Shown here: in pieces, positions 1-13,426 of the stretch | Position numbering within the stretch: the stretch's first letter is position 1 | Layout of the letters: every line of letters begins with the position of its first letter | Origin: Triops longicaudatus | Lineage: Eukaryota > Arthropoda > Branchiopoda > Notostraca > Triopsidae | Direction of reading: 5' to 3' | DNA length: 64,000 bases | NCBI GenBank assembly: GCA_022885665.1 | Contig: JAGQDJ010000216.1 | Span: 1-64,000 of the forward strand | The notes under the pieces: model-generated | Database searches by the model: none | What the model saw: the letters and a program-made list of their open reading frames with translations, nothing else | Told to the model about the DNA's origin: nothing | Translations under genes and position numbers: made by a program

Positions 1-3000
1 ATATATATTCATTTGCTTCGCTTTCATTCCAGGAACCTCATACACTGCGATTACTATACTCACATTTCACACGTTCGTGCTGTAGAAAACTAAAGAAATG
101 TCTCTAATATTATCCACCAACCGACCTAAATTTCGTACTTTTTGCTCCAGACCGAAGACACCAAAGGAATCCAAATAAAAAGAAACAGGTGCCACATGAA
201 AGCGTGAGTCCAAGGTTGAGTGGGGAAAATGTCTTAGAAAATATCACTAGGCCCATTTACTGTCCCACGCATAAGAAATAGGAAAAAGGACAAAAACCAT
301 TTCAACTTTTGGGACAAACTTTTCAAAATAGAGCTTATCTGTCTCAACTTTGCTGAACGTCTACGTTTTCCCTTTTTTTAATCTCATTTCTACTTTAAAT
401 TCTCACGATCCATGCAGCAAAAACTGTCCTTCGTTTCCTTGTTGGTTCAAAAGGCAGCCAGGAAGAATGACAGTTTTTGTCTCGCAAGATTTAGTTACAA
501 TTTAATAATTACGAAGACATACGATCAAGCTCAAATTGCAGACAGCCAAAGCCCAACCTGACACTGGTCAAAACCACAAACCAAAAGAAATACTCACAGT
601 CGCACATGAAAGACCGTATTTTTAACACAGTAGCCCATGTTCTTTTCCTCTCAATGAACATTCTGTAACATGACTGGGTGTAGTCGTGAGTACTGATGTC
701 TTCTCATCCGACTGTATTGTGTCTTTAACGTTTCCAGTCACATTACAACGACACTGGCCCGTTATTGGCGTCGGTGAAAAGAGCTCCATGATAGGCTTTA
801 ATTGTCAAAAAAAAGTAATCGACTTCTGGTGGTTGTCAACTTCTGAAGGGAGTCAAAACCGGTTCAAACCGGACAAAGAAACGACTAAAACCCTGCGTTC
901 TGAACTTACAATTTACCAAAGTAATACATACAGACGCTCATAAGAAAGAAGCTATCGTTTTTATTTTTTCGTTCTTTTTTTAAAATCTCCTTTCTTGTCT
1001 AATAAAAACTGGTCTAGCGCAGATGGCAGCGTAAAATTAACTGTTCCCGGACTAAACTTCGAACGCAAGGATCATATAGACTTTCCCAACATAGCGTCCA
1101 TGGACATAAACTTACGGTCCGCACACTACCTCACAGAAATATGAGTATAGGAACTTCCAGGAAATCATCCTTATGCGTACGCCTCTCCAGTTACGTCGAA
1201 CAAAAAAGAAGAGCGAAATAGTTCCGTCTTAAAGCTCAAATACGGCACGTCGTTGAACGCTTGAGTATTATGTATAGCCAACATGCCATAGCTAAACAAT
1301 CCAGACACCAAATAGGGCCACTAACTGCTCCTTTGCGCATTACGACAGCAGATTTTAGAGTTCTACGACGATTCTCTGCTCTGTTCTACAAGAGCACCGA
1401 AATAATAAAGTAAACCCCATTGGCATTCAGTACCATTATTTTTTTTATGTGGCACTACAAAACTTTTGTCAGGAGACGAAAAATTCCAGATTCACAGGCT
1501 GTGCGCTTAAACTGACGCGCCAAGGTAGTCAACACGGGACGAAGTGAAAATTCACTCCGAGCTCGAAACTAGTACAAATTTTCTTTACATCCAGAACACT
1601 ACAAAAACTTTTATGAGTTCGTTACTTCTATTTGCACTCGAGGTACCTCGAACTAGATCCTTTCTTAGTGCGAACATTTAAAAAAAGTATAGCTTGGGAC
1701 ATTTTCAAACAATTCCAGCTCTTTTGCGCTCCTGTACATTTGGTAGAAAAAAAATCTAACGATTTTATTTCAAACGCTTGTACAAGAGGGCACTTTTATT
1801 TGTTAACAGTTATCTGTCTTTTTGCCTATTCACTTTTAACTATTTTATTTCCTGGAAGAAGCCGCATTTAGATACTGGCCTTCTTCGGTGACTACAGTGT
1901 AAATATTGCATGCAAAACCTGCTTGTGGCTGGACTGGGCAACTTTCATGCTACCCTTCGCTTCGATTGCCAAAGCAATGCCATTTACGAATGAACCATGC
2001 AAAGGTTACTAGTCTGATCTTCTTGGTGATTTTTTTTATGATAAAAACTTATCGTATGGTTAACAAAAAATTGTGAAACCTGATCGTTCCTTCAATTTTT
2101 ACACACGCCAGAGGTACGACTAGGATAGAAGCCTCTCCCACCTTGAACATCTCAACCTTTAAAGTTGCGACCTTTCGCCTAAAATTCTATCTAGGCAACG
2201 GAAAAAAGCTAGACAGAACCACTTGTTTCATCCAGACCATTTCATCCAGTCATAATTAGTTCTAAGCTCCAAGGCGGAATATCCATTTGCGCAATACACA
2301 TAACTACAACATTCACAATTTAACTCCTATAAGTGAACACGTTTTAAAATAAATGCGGGAATCCATTTCAGATTTGCATGCACTAGACTGCATTGTCTTT
2401 CCATATTCAAAGACAATGAGAGTAATTAACGTGATTCATTCGTAGTTGCGACTAAATGGATACTGGACACAAAAGCTCACAAAAAACACACATGGTTATT
2501 ACAGGTACTTACAATAAGTTTTTCTTTATCCAAACTGAGGAGATCGACGCCTTTGATGTCTTTTGAGCGGAATAGCTCGGCATAGCGGTACAAATTCACA
2601 GCAGCCATCCACTCGACCACATTCGTCGTCGACCATTGGTTTACGGACTAGAAAACAGAGAAAGAGCAAAAAGTCACACTCAAGTTCCTTTTTCTACATA
2701 AAAGTAACACTCAAACACTTTTCGATTTTAGTCACGTCTCAACTAATCCATTCTGAGAGTGCAGATGGCTTGGAATTCACAAACAGGAGTAATATCACAC
2801 TCGTCTCCTACTCCTAGCACACACGATTTTATATTACATCAATGGCTAAGTTTTAACCACAAAGAACACAGGTTAAGTACACTCCTTTCGCGGTGTACAA
2901 AATGTTCGCAACGCTAAGGCAAACAGTTTACAAGATCCCATTACAGTTACGTGTACTGTACGGAACGCACAGCTCAACGCCCAAATCTAGGTCAAAAGGA

Positions 3001-6000
3001 TTGGAACGCTTAATACACTTGCGAGCAAGTGGGAAAGCAAGCACTCCTTCCATAAGCCTCCTAAAGTACAAATTCCCGTATGCTATGCTTTCAAAGGTTA
3101 CGCGTACACTGAGAGATTTCCAAACGTCATGTTAGGCTCAGTGGAATGATGCATAAGGACTATGGGGCTTGTCATTCCTGGAATCAGAGTCGAAATTCTA
3201 CGAAGGAAAAGCCTTGTCTCGGCGAAAGAGACACTTTTTAACATTCAAGTTCCAGCTTTGCCCATGTCATGCGGAACTGCTTAAACTACTTCAGGTTTTA
3301 TTTCTTTTAAATGTCTGGCCAGTTTACTTAAGAGCTCCCATGAGAGGACGTGATGGACAAGAGACACATGCAGAACACGTTCTCAAGGCTTCGCTATATT
3401 GGGCGAAAGCTCTGGCATAAGAATCGCAGGTTTTACATAACCCTAAAATGCGACGTTCTCCCATGTGCGACCAAGGGATCCACGTCTATTTCTTATCTCA
3501 TGGGTTTGCAATATCAGCTTCACGACAAACTTCAGCGCTCTACCACAAATCACGTTAGTATCGATACTTGAATCCCGCAATCAACATATATTTTTAATTG
3601 CCTTTTTAACCACACACTAATTAGTTCAAAATCCTTAATCTGTACTACCCTGCTTGTTCTACAACGTAACATTAAAACGTATAAATTCCTCAAAAACTAT
3701 AATTAAGAAATATATGGAATACGAAACATCGGTTTTAATACAGTAGGACTTATACTGTCAATAAATATTTCGCAATTAACAAAATAAATATTGAACTGAA
3801 TCACACGCATAAATATATACCACGCATTTTTACCGCTAGTGTCATCAATCCTTGATTCTTCGGCCTTTCTTACGTCAAATAGTGTGGCAGCTCATGTTCC
3901 AAATTTTAACATAAAAAAACCGAAGAACTAGTCGTGCACACATGTGTACAATACAAAAGGCAGTCCATTAGTTCTGCGACACACGTTACACCGTAATTAC
4001 TTTCAGGCTTCGCTCTTGCTATATACTCATGGGAAATTTTGCTTTCAATTCCAACAGCTTCCACGACCAAATTTTATTACTCTTTGCAAAATGAGCCTTA
4101 ATTTAAAACATCCCTGATGGCAAAAAAGACAAAACTACAGAACACCTCGATATTGACACAGTGGGTTTATTAAGACTTACTGCATCAATTCATGCACGTC
4201 TTACTTCTCACTGTGGTTGCATCACAATGACTGAAATCCCAAGTTCTTCAAGCAATGGAATAAGATGCCATTTAGAAGTTTGACAGTTTCGTTCTCGACT
4301 TTCATCTACCGTTTGCATAGCGAGTTGCTAAGCAAACTCAGAACAAAGGAACACCGGGCTCAGGAAAATCTCCTGCCTCCAAAATCAATGACGCATATGA
4401 TGAGCAATGCTAGGAAAGTAAAAACTGCGTATTCCCTTCTGACAACGACTATAACGCAGAGAAACGATTCAACTCAGCAAGGTTACTAAAACAGACAAGA
4501 CGGGTATCTTACTTTAACTACCACTTAACCTTCAAACCGCGTTATCTCTTCTAACCTCGTAACTCAGCCTAGGCAGCGTATACAGCCTTCTAAAAATTAT
4601 ACCGGTATACTATGCCCTTTTGGCATTTTAAAAAATGTGCACGGAACTTCCTTGGCTTGAGAACTGCATACAGACAAGGTCATTTAAGAAATATGGACAG
4701 GTCGCAGCTGCATAATAATCCTCAACTTGCTCAGCGCGCAAGCGTAGATTCTTCCAAGGTCTTCATTCAACTGTTGGTTAAGGCCTAGCTCACACAACTA
4801 CCAGATTGGCAAAAATTGACCCACTTGTCACGAACAGTGGTTTTTCTACCTAACTAGTTACTAAACTCACGACACAGATTGACACGGCTCACCAATAGCA
4901 ACGTTTTGTAAAACTGCGGAACACCGACGACTGCTACGTACTACCGATACATACACAAACATCAGTCGAACACTGTCACAGCGAGCATTGCCAACAGGCC
5001 ACACTAAGCTAATAATGATGGTATTAAAATTCTGTGAGTATTTATTTTTTAAATACATCTTAGTTGGTTATAAACAAGTGTTTTTTTTTAGTTACCCGTA
5101 GGCTTCAGCACACCTAACCACTCGCCCTACAGTAAAGGCTTTCAATGTCTGAAAGTATGTAAATGTAGAGAAAAAGCTTCTGGTATAACGAACTTCGAAT
5201 ATACTAAAGTTTTTCTGTCCCCAGGGATTCGTTATACCGAGAATCTATCTTACAAATGTCTTAAAACATGGCTAAGATCGAAAAGATTTTACTGCTCTGA
5301 GGACACAGAAGACATTCGCATTTCACACTTTCAAGACAGGCAAAACTTCGATTTAAGCTGCTTTCATGCAACCAATTAGCTAAGTAAACAGAGGAATTAT
5401 TTCTGCAGTCATACATGACATAAAAGCGAACATCCCTTCAGCATAAGGTGGAGATGACTCCATTTCCTCAACCCGATGTCTGTCCTGTTCCATTCGTCGA
5501 CCCTAGGAGCGTCCGGGCCTGTTTCCCGGTGGAGGTGGCGCCGAACTTGGGCGTTGGAAGCCTCACAGGCTCAACGCCTATGAGCACACGTGGCGTCCGA
5601 GGCTCTCTTAACATGTACAGAGGTCGTTTATGGCTGTAAGCTCCAGTAGAATCCCTTTGTCTGAATTACTATACTCAATATTCTAACCTGTCGGTCATAT
5701 TTCACCTTAACGTATCACTCCGCTCCACCTACGGCCGTTTCTGCGACACCGCAGGAGGTCGTGCAGCAGCAGTAGATTTTTTTAGAGAAAATTTTCGAAC
5801 AGCCGCTTGGTTAAGGGACTTTACAACGTTCACGGCCTGTTAGCAAAAGAATGTAACAACGCAATAGTATCCCTTACCTACGTTCCTTTCATCCCATGCC
5901 TCCTTGGCCTTCTAACACTTGGACATTTTTTTTCCTAGTTCCTTCTAGCAAACCTTATCAATGGAGTCCCTGTTTCCACAGCAAAGTACTGCGAAAATGC

Positions 6001-9000
6001 AGCTTAACCTAGTGTACCCAGTAACCTCCAAGAACTGCGCTTCTAATAATCACAACCACTGGGGTCCCTCTTTTATTCCTGCTCCTTTTCCCAGCGCCAT
6101 TGCTCTATCTAATCTCCCACCCGAAAGCCATAATCTTCCACTGTGAACTACGCTGCTTTTATCGTGAGACGACACCGGACTTTAGAATTTATTCCAAAAG
6201 CGTCCTGTAATACAGGACAGAGCCTCTAGAAGCCTTGCATTGAGACTTAAAAGAGTACCAATTTAATCACAATACCCATTAAACTTTTGGAAAACGCTTT
6301 TTCAATCCGTTCACCCTTTTCCTGTTATCTCAACCTTTTGCAAGTTATAAAATCTTGAGCCCTTAAAGTTCCCTGAGCCAAAAAAGTTTTTCTCGCTCGT
6401 GCATGCAAGCAACGTGAGTGGGACGCGTAGAGACTAAACGACCGGGCGAGTGTACTTCGTCCCGGGCTGTTGCCAGGTCCCGGACTTGTAGCGGTGATCA
6501 TCATGAACGAAACTTGGGTTTCCTTGCCATTGGGTTCCAGTTGAGCCAATGCGGGTTGAGATCGATGGCGTCATCCAACGAGTCGTCATGGCCAAATCAC
6601 ATACGAAACACGGTAACATGGAACGAGAACGCTGGCACTGGGCCAGGCCTTTGTCATTCAGGCAAACCTGAATTAAAGGCAAACGGCACAACGTGTTACA
6701 AAAAATACACAAAAAATAGTAAAAAAAAGTACGAGAACGTTCCACCTTCTGCCTCCAATGGTACTACGAAAAGTGCAATAGATTTTAAAGGCAACAGTCT
6801 ACCTTTACCTTGGCATTATAATAATAGATCTTTCCCTGACCACAATTGGCAAGGAAAAAAGTAACGCCGCAAGGATTCGTACTCATTGACTTTATGTGCC
6901 CTTTCGCGTCTAGTCGTTAACTCGACCCAATCAGCCCAGGAGAAAACCATCCGCGAGTCCGGGTATACGTAGAACCTGGCACAGCAACAGCACAACGAAA
7001 CCTTCACACAACACGGGCGGTGAAGTAGCGTGCAGAAAGTACCCGTCCGGCTAAAAGGATGCTAGGGAACAATGGGCAAGGCGTGAGCGTTAGAAACAAG
7101 GGTGACACCAACGGGAAACTGCAGCATTGGCTACATCAATGAAAATACCTACAGACAAGATACAAATCCGAAATAAAGCTTCCTACATTTCCCCTGCATT
7201 TCTCTCCCGATCTGAACGTAAGCCAAAATTGATCGATAGATCCTCGGACGGCGTCAATCGATTGAAAAAGAAAAGCCACCAAAGAGCGATAATAATCGGT
7301 GGACAATCGAACGTTTAAGATGTGATCTTTGTCACTTCGCATAAGGCTGCCTGTTTGATTCTTTCAATGAGTTCAATTTCTCGAAGAATGCAGGTTTCCG
7401 AGACAAAAACCTAAGACGAGGTTGAGAAAAGTTGGCACGGCTATCGCTTCTAAGCTCTTTTCTCAACTATTGATTCCGCGCACACTTGAGCTCCCTAAGG
7501 AGCCTTTAGCCATGTGCAGAAGCTCACGTAGACTTCTTGGCCTCATCGTCACCTGACTAGTGCACCGCTTCCCATGCACGTGTAACATTTTAATGCTGTA
7601 CCTATAATAGGCCATGTCAACTATAGATCTTGGGTCAGCCAAAGGAGGTTCCCTTTTACAACCCGCATTCATGACTCCTAAGGCCTTGTTGCAAACGAGC
7701 GGGAAAACGGAAAGAAGACAAACGAGATAGATACACAGACAGACAACATGAGTCTTCGTACGGACTTGACAAACCTATAAACTGAACGTATTTGTTCCAT
7801 AACTCGTCATTCCAAACTTGGCTGGAAAACTTGTTTGGGCATGCCAGGCAGCTGCACTACAGTCGAAGTGCTCGCATTATCGCATGAAGGATAAAAAACT
7901 GCTCATGCCAACTTCGAATTTCTATCTTGGGTTTACAGTTTCTTTGGGAGAATTTTACTATTCGATATAAAAGACACGTTGCACGGCAATACTGCATGCA
8001 ACAATGGCAGGTCGTTGGCATCTCACATAGAAACAGTCCACTTTTGTTGCCTTGCACACCAACTTTCTCCAATGGACCTTCGGGGTATTCTGAATAGTGT
8101 AACCTACTACCGTTAAAAGAGTGTTCTGGTTTAAAGGTTTCGTTAGCTAGCAAGAATCAACCGTCGTCTTAGCACTTTGCACAGCATAATTTCATTAGTG
8201 TCGCTGCGCGAACGTTTCTTTTATTTTCTCTATCCTCTTCTCCCCCCCCAAAAAAAAAGAACACCCAACGTTGTAATTTATTTGTGGTCTTGACTGCTTC
8301 TAGATTTCGTAATTAGTTCGGTAGGCAAAAGGAGCAGCAAGCAAACATGCTGCACGTACTTGTGTGATTAGTTAAAGCTCTTGTCATACTACTGTAAGCG
8401 TGATGTGCGCAGTTGCATGGGAGCTGGTATACATCTAGTGTTTCAAAATAAGTGTCAATCTTATTGCCCGTTGGTAAATGAGTTACCTAATAATCCCAAC
8501 TGTCCAAAATGAGGTGTTTAAGATTTTCTTACAATTATAGTAAATAGAACCATAGATGAAGCTCAGCAATTGTGAAACCTCCCTTCCTATCTCATAAAGA
8601 GTGAATAGTTAAAACACACAAGAAAATTAATTACAAAAAGTTACTTAGCGCAATCGGTACTTCTCTATTATACGCCCCGTGCGATTACTGCTCCATTAGT
8701 CACCCTTTTCTTTAGACACAAGATTTTGTCAGTAAAACTTTCGCACTAGATGGCTATAATTGAAATAGATGACTTAGGATTGGTAAGAATACTGCAAAAA
8801 AATCTTTTTTGCAAAAAAAGCGTTAAACTGCATCACACGTTACTATTACAATTTTAGTATTGGCAACCGTTTGTTTTGGTATTAGGCAGTTCTGGTGTAA
8901 AAATATTACCTAGTTTAACTAAACTCAACCTAACGTGTCAAACTTAACCTAAAAAGTCACGGAGCATATAATAGAGAAGTATCGCACAACTGAGTGCCCA

Positions 9001-11221
9001 GTTAGACTCAGACGTTTTTTTACAAAAGAAGTTGGAAACCAAGTGTATCACGAAATATCTGAAACCCTGGAATCGACATTTCCCACGTAGTACATTACAT
9101 CGGCAATCTACTGTTATTAAGCTTATCAATCCTCTCCAGGGATTATCCTTGAGGTTAAATGCGGGAAGCCGAAGTACAAAAGGTTCAAGCTTGTGCCCCA
9201 ACGACTGTTTAACGCTTGTGGCGTAGTCAAGTATGGACACGTGGAGCTTAGACACACAATGAGTCATGCCAAGGTAATTGGGTTCAAAAACTGAAGGGCT
9301 ATTTAGGATGAGCAAGCTTCATTTTACATTGATAATCGTAGAAACGAACTGCGTTTAGAATTACCGGTTTTAAATCAAATGCAGAAGCACCACAGACAAC
9401 CGTAAATACAGGCATGTAAATGGTTTGCATTTTCGTAGTGACTAAGCCAACCTGTTCTTTGCCTAGTGAGCAAGGAGGGGGCGGAGACAGACTTTAGAGA
9501 TCCTCCAAAAATGCAATTTACACCAGTGGCACAGCCACCCCTTGCTGTCTTATATAAGGCTAAACCCAAACAGGTACCCTCACATTTACTACCCTGCCTA
9601 AAACAATAGCAACCACACTGGTCTCGCTTTTCTTTAAGTCGTAACTTGGCTCAACTGCCTACAACGTGAAAAGGAAAATTCTGCAGAAAACACAAAACTG
9701 GAGAACTTTTTAGACCCTAGTAGGAAATAAATCTTTTATCTTCAACAAACCCTTCCAACTCTCAATTATTTACACCAGTAGCACTTTTTCAATGTCTCGT
9801 AATGCATACTTCCATCTAGTGCGTTTCATAAACCATCTCGTCAGGTGACAAATTTGGAAAGGAGTAGGCAACTGTCCAAGGATTTCCAGCTAGTTTCCTA
9901 ACTCTCTACATCAACGGATGGCTAGTGCATAGTAAACTATCACCCACTTAAAGTTTAACTTCGAACAAAAAGTTCCACAGATTTGTGCAAAAGCAGAACT
10001 GCAGCAAAAACTCGGGGAAAAGTCGCGAATCACACCTGCACACCCACTGCTTGACAGGGTTAAGTCTATTAGTAAAAAGAAATCTCCGGTCAAGTTTCGT
10101 GGCGCATGGACAGAACGATTACATTTTTAGATGTATTTTTTTTTCTTTGTTTTGCACGCTTGTGCTTAAATTATTAACAGCAACAATGAGGGTTACGGGA
10201 TTTAGCACCTTCTTTGCCTTCGAACCAAACACCTAGCGGTGCTTGTTAACTTTCTGACAGCCAGCAAGGAAATTCTGCGATGACACGTACTTTTGATACA
10301 TTTTTACCAGGGCAGTTTAGTTTTTTCATTGAATATTGCCGACAGAAAAATTGCACTTCTTCTGTACGCTTTTCATGGAGAGATAAGGTTTACCCTTTTA
10401 GGTTTTCGAGGTAAATTCTCAAAACTGAAAGCAGCACATGTAAGTACTTGAATTCGAAAGACTTCTGCCCTACTCTGATAGACAGGTGATGATAATCGAG
10501 GAAAGGTATGTACTCCCATTTTAATTTTTGACCCCTGACATTTTGTATGCCACGTATCTCCTGGGGTCTGGAAGGCAATGTCACTCATTCTAAAAAGAAA
10601 TGGTATAAACCAAATTTGTTCAGGGCAGAGCTTTCAGGTAAGTAGATTGAAAACAAACCGTCTACGCTTTTTTGAAGGTTTGTTTCTGTTCTGTATATAT
10701 TCATCTCTTTTTTTTCCGCTTTTTCTACCTTCTCCTTACCTTTGGTTCGCAAAGTCCAAGAATAGCACTATACTGAAAGACTTGTGGAAAGATGAGCGCA
10801 TTTGGCCCTGAACCTGACACACCAGTGTTCCGTCCGGGGCATTAATGTGCGCTAAGCATCTTAACAAAAAAAAAAAGACACATATTCGTATCTGAGCCTT
10901 ATAGTTAAACGTCTGTTAGCCTCCAGCCATAATCAGAAAAAAAAGTGTCGCGAATCAACAGGTTTTAACATGTTTCGACACGAAGAAACGAGCATAAATA
11001 TAATTAACCACAATAAAGAAAGAACTTTCAAAAATCGCTTCGTTACAATCCCCTTCGCGACCGATTTCTATCACTACTACTTCTCGTGTTTACATATCTC
11101 AACACTCGATACTCGGTGCTGTGCTAACAATATATTTGCACATCCATCAGTCACCACATGTCATCTTTTCACACACACCAGAAAAAAAAGCTCGTTAAAA
11201 TGGAAAAAATGTGAAACTTAC
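1..11221. other. Gene-poor region with no recognised gene
   Basis: I found no exon that I can assign to a known family in this stretch on either strand. Short open frames exist but show no conserved motif and no chain of matching splice sites. Three parts look least random. A GC-richer island at about 5448-5640 is open on both strands. A second island lies at about 6410-6690. A short minus-strand frame near 11050-11125 could be a terminal exon for the coding exon at 11222-12039. Homopolymer runs such as the C/A run near 8246-8262 are the only obvious simple repeats. The region may be intergenic or a very long intron. Confidence 0.5.
5448..5640 (-). other. Possible terminal coding exon (unrecognised)
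   Basis: On the minus strand an open frame runs to a TGA near 5465. It encodes a basic, proline- and threonine-rich peptide of about 55 residues containing RTPRVLIGVEPVRLPTPKFG. A usable but weak splice acceptor (TTACAG) precedes it at about 5630. The stretch is clearly GC-richer than its surroundings. The plus strand is also open over the same interval (about 63 codons starting at 5448), so the coding strand is not settled. I do not recognise the sequence. Confidence 0.2.
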
Positions 11222-12039
11222 CACATTCTGGAAAGCGGTGGAAGGCTCTGCTCGACGACCTCCATTGCTACAATTGGAAGCTACGGCAGTGAAACTGGTA
11301 GCGCACAATGTATGATACGTGGTTTGGCAGTCTGTAAAAGAAAAGGGAGGGGGACATTGGCAACAGCAATTAGGGCGGCATATGCAAAGTAGCGCTCGTA
11401 AAGCCGGATTTACACTCGTCAGCAAAGCCTCGTTCGACACGAGGGCATTCACACTTGTGGAGTGCCACTGGGACAAACAGCTCCCTGCTTCTTGAAGTAC
11501 ATAATTCGTCGTCGTCATAAGAGTCGCCGAAGTCGACGCCAGGGAAAAGCCTGGCTGCGGCATCGGCACTGGCTGATGGTTGTCGGACCGCGCGGAGTCA
11601 ACGAGAACGCAGGTCGGGACCTGCAAACTCTCGGCAAAGCGATTCAGCTTTGACACCTGCGACAAGCTGGCGGAGCGAGGTCGACTGTCTGATGACCTGA
11701 GCATGTAATTGTCATCATCAGCTAACCTCGGCGTTCCGCCGAGCGAAGTGGATCCCAGATAGTTGTTGCTAGGGAGTGCCTTGCCTTGGCTACAGCCACG
11801 CTCGCTGAAGGACAATTCCTGATCAACTTCCTTTTTCACATCGGTGCTCAGCATATAACCCAACAATGAACTACATATGGGTGTTTCACCACGATCATTG
11901 CAATGGCTTGAATTATGGGCACATTCCCGACCCAAGTCATTAAAGCCTTCCAAACCGGGTTTTAAAAGCTCGTACATAGACTCATCAGCACCCCGAGACT
12001 CCAACGCGGCCATGATCGAGGCAGACATAACCTTGCACA
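11222..12039 (-). CDS. Long coding exon of unrecognised minus-strand gene
   Basis: An 818-base open exon is bounded by a good acceptor (TTTTAG, 12045-12040) and a consensus donor (GTG|GTAAGT at 11222/11221). The first ATG in frame is at 12028. The product is about 270 residues, rich in serine, with cysteine clusters near its end (LLCICRPNCCCQC), and resembles a disordered regulatory segment. No domain is recognised. A possible next exon follows after a 70-90 bp intron: an acceptor near 11127 opens about 26 codons in phase 0, beginning HSTEYRVLRYVN, before a stop. The exon enters in phase 1, which matches the open end of the SH3/C1 exons at 22.2 kb, so it could belong to that gene across a 10-kb intron. 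It could equally be a separate gene. Confidence 0.4.
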
Positions 12040-13385
12040 CTAAAACACCTCTTGACTTGGGTTACAAGTATCACAACACCACTGTTTCGGTAGAAATTTG
12101 AACAACTTCGAACAAGGAAAAAATCCTGGGTCTTGTGCTTAGAAAAGAAATAATCACCGAAGAGTTGAACTAGTACAAGTTACGCAGAATTGCTACGAGG
12201 GAAATCATGGCTCCGAAAAAGATACCACGATGTCAAGTTGTGAAAAGAAAATGCTACATAACGAGCATGACAAAGCCCAGTGGACACAGATGTTATAACT
12301 GCCCAGTCCAAGTCACCCTGTGCCTGTCGACCGACTGCACCAACCAGCTTGAGTAGTTCGGGAAGGCATACGAATCCCCGGTCGTATGCGCTCCAAAGGC
12401 GTGGAACGTCAACGGCGCTGCTGTATGCAAACTTCCCATGCGGGAACAAAGACGGAGAAGAACGAGCTCGCTTACGAGATATAAGAGCCCAGGCGCTCAT
12501 CACGTGATACAAATGTATCGATTGGGCTCCTCGCTACAGTCGATACCAATTCTTTTCGACTACGATTTGATGTAAAACTGAACAAAGACCGGCACAAAAA
12601 ATAACCCACTTTCAGTTCGGAATGACAAATGACAGAAGCAAATCAACAAAACATTATTGAACTGAAAAAAAAAAATAGCTTCAAAATGGAGAATTGCAGT
12701 AATTCGCTTCAACGATAAAAGCTCTTCTAAGCCCACTGCTTATCTTGCCCGAAATAATTAGTCCAGTCGGGAGTAAATTACCCATCCGAAATAACGAAGA
12801 CATGGTCACTCTTTAAAAGGAATATGCCAGTAGTATTACTTAAAGCCTAACGGCAATAGGCATGTTGGAATTTACTTTTCCTAAAAAGCAGGTACTGTAA
12901 GACTACCTTCGTGTCTAGAAATCTAGGTATTCCCGTCAATCTGAAACTTCCTTCACAAGTTTCTCGGTAGTGCTGGAATCTATGTTCGTAAAATCATCGC
13001 TATCTGAAGATCACAATCTCTTCTATTCTTCCACCCCCCAATTAGACTTCCTAACGGATGTCCGTTAACACTCGTATGGTTCCTAGAAATACACCCCAAA
13101 TTTTGTACGTCTTCGTTGTTCCGTACCAAGACGTTCATAGCGCAATTACATCCCGGAAGGAACAATAACATGTTTTTCATCTCCAAAATAACTTCCCGGT
13201 TTTAGTGTTTTGATCTAGTTAATCGGTAAAAACAAAAGACCTTGATCATTCTTCCAATACAGTCGAAGCGTTTAGCTCACATTTTCATGTGCCTTGAAGT
13301 TGGCATGCTTGTCCTTTACGACTCAATAAAAACTACGCAAATAGACCACCGTATATACGGGCACCTAGGACTGAAACCCAAGCTC

Positions 13386-13426
<41 letters not shown>

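Noticed and set aside
6418..6864. 148-codon plus-strand frame
   Set aside because: The composition drifts into AT-rich sequence, no motif is present, and competing frames exist on the other strand; not supportable as a gene.
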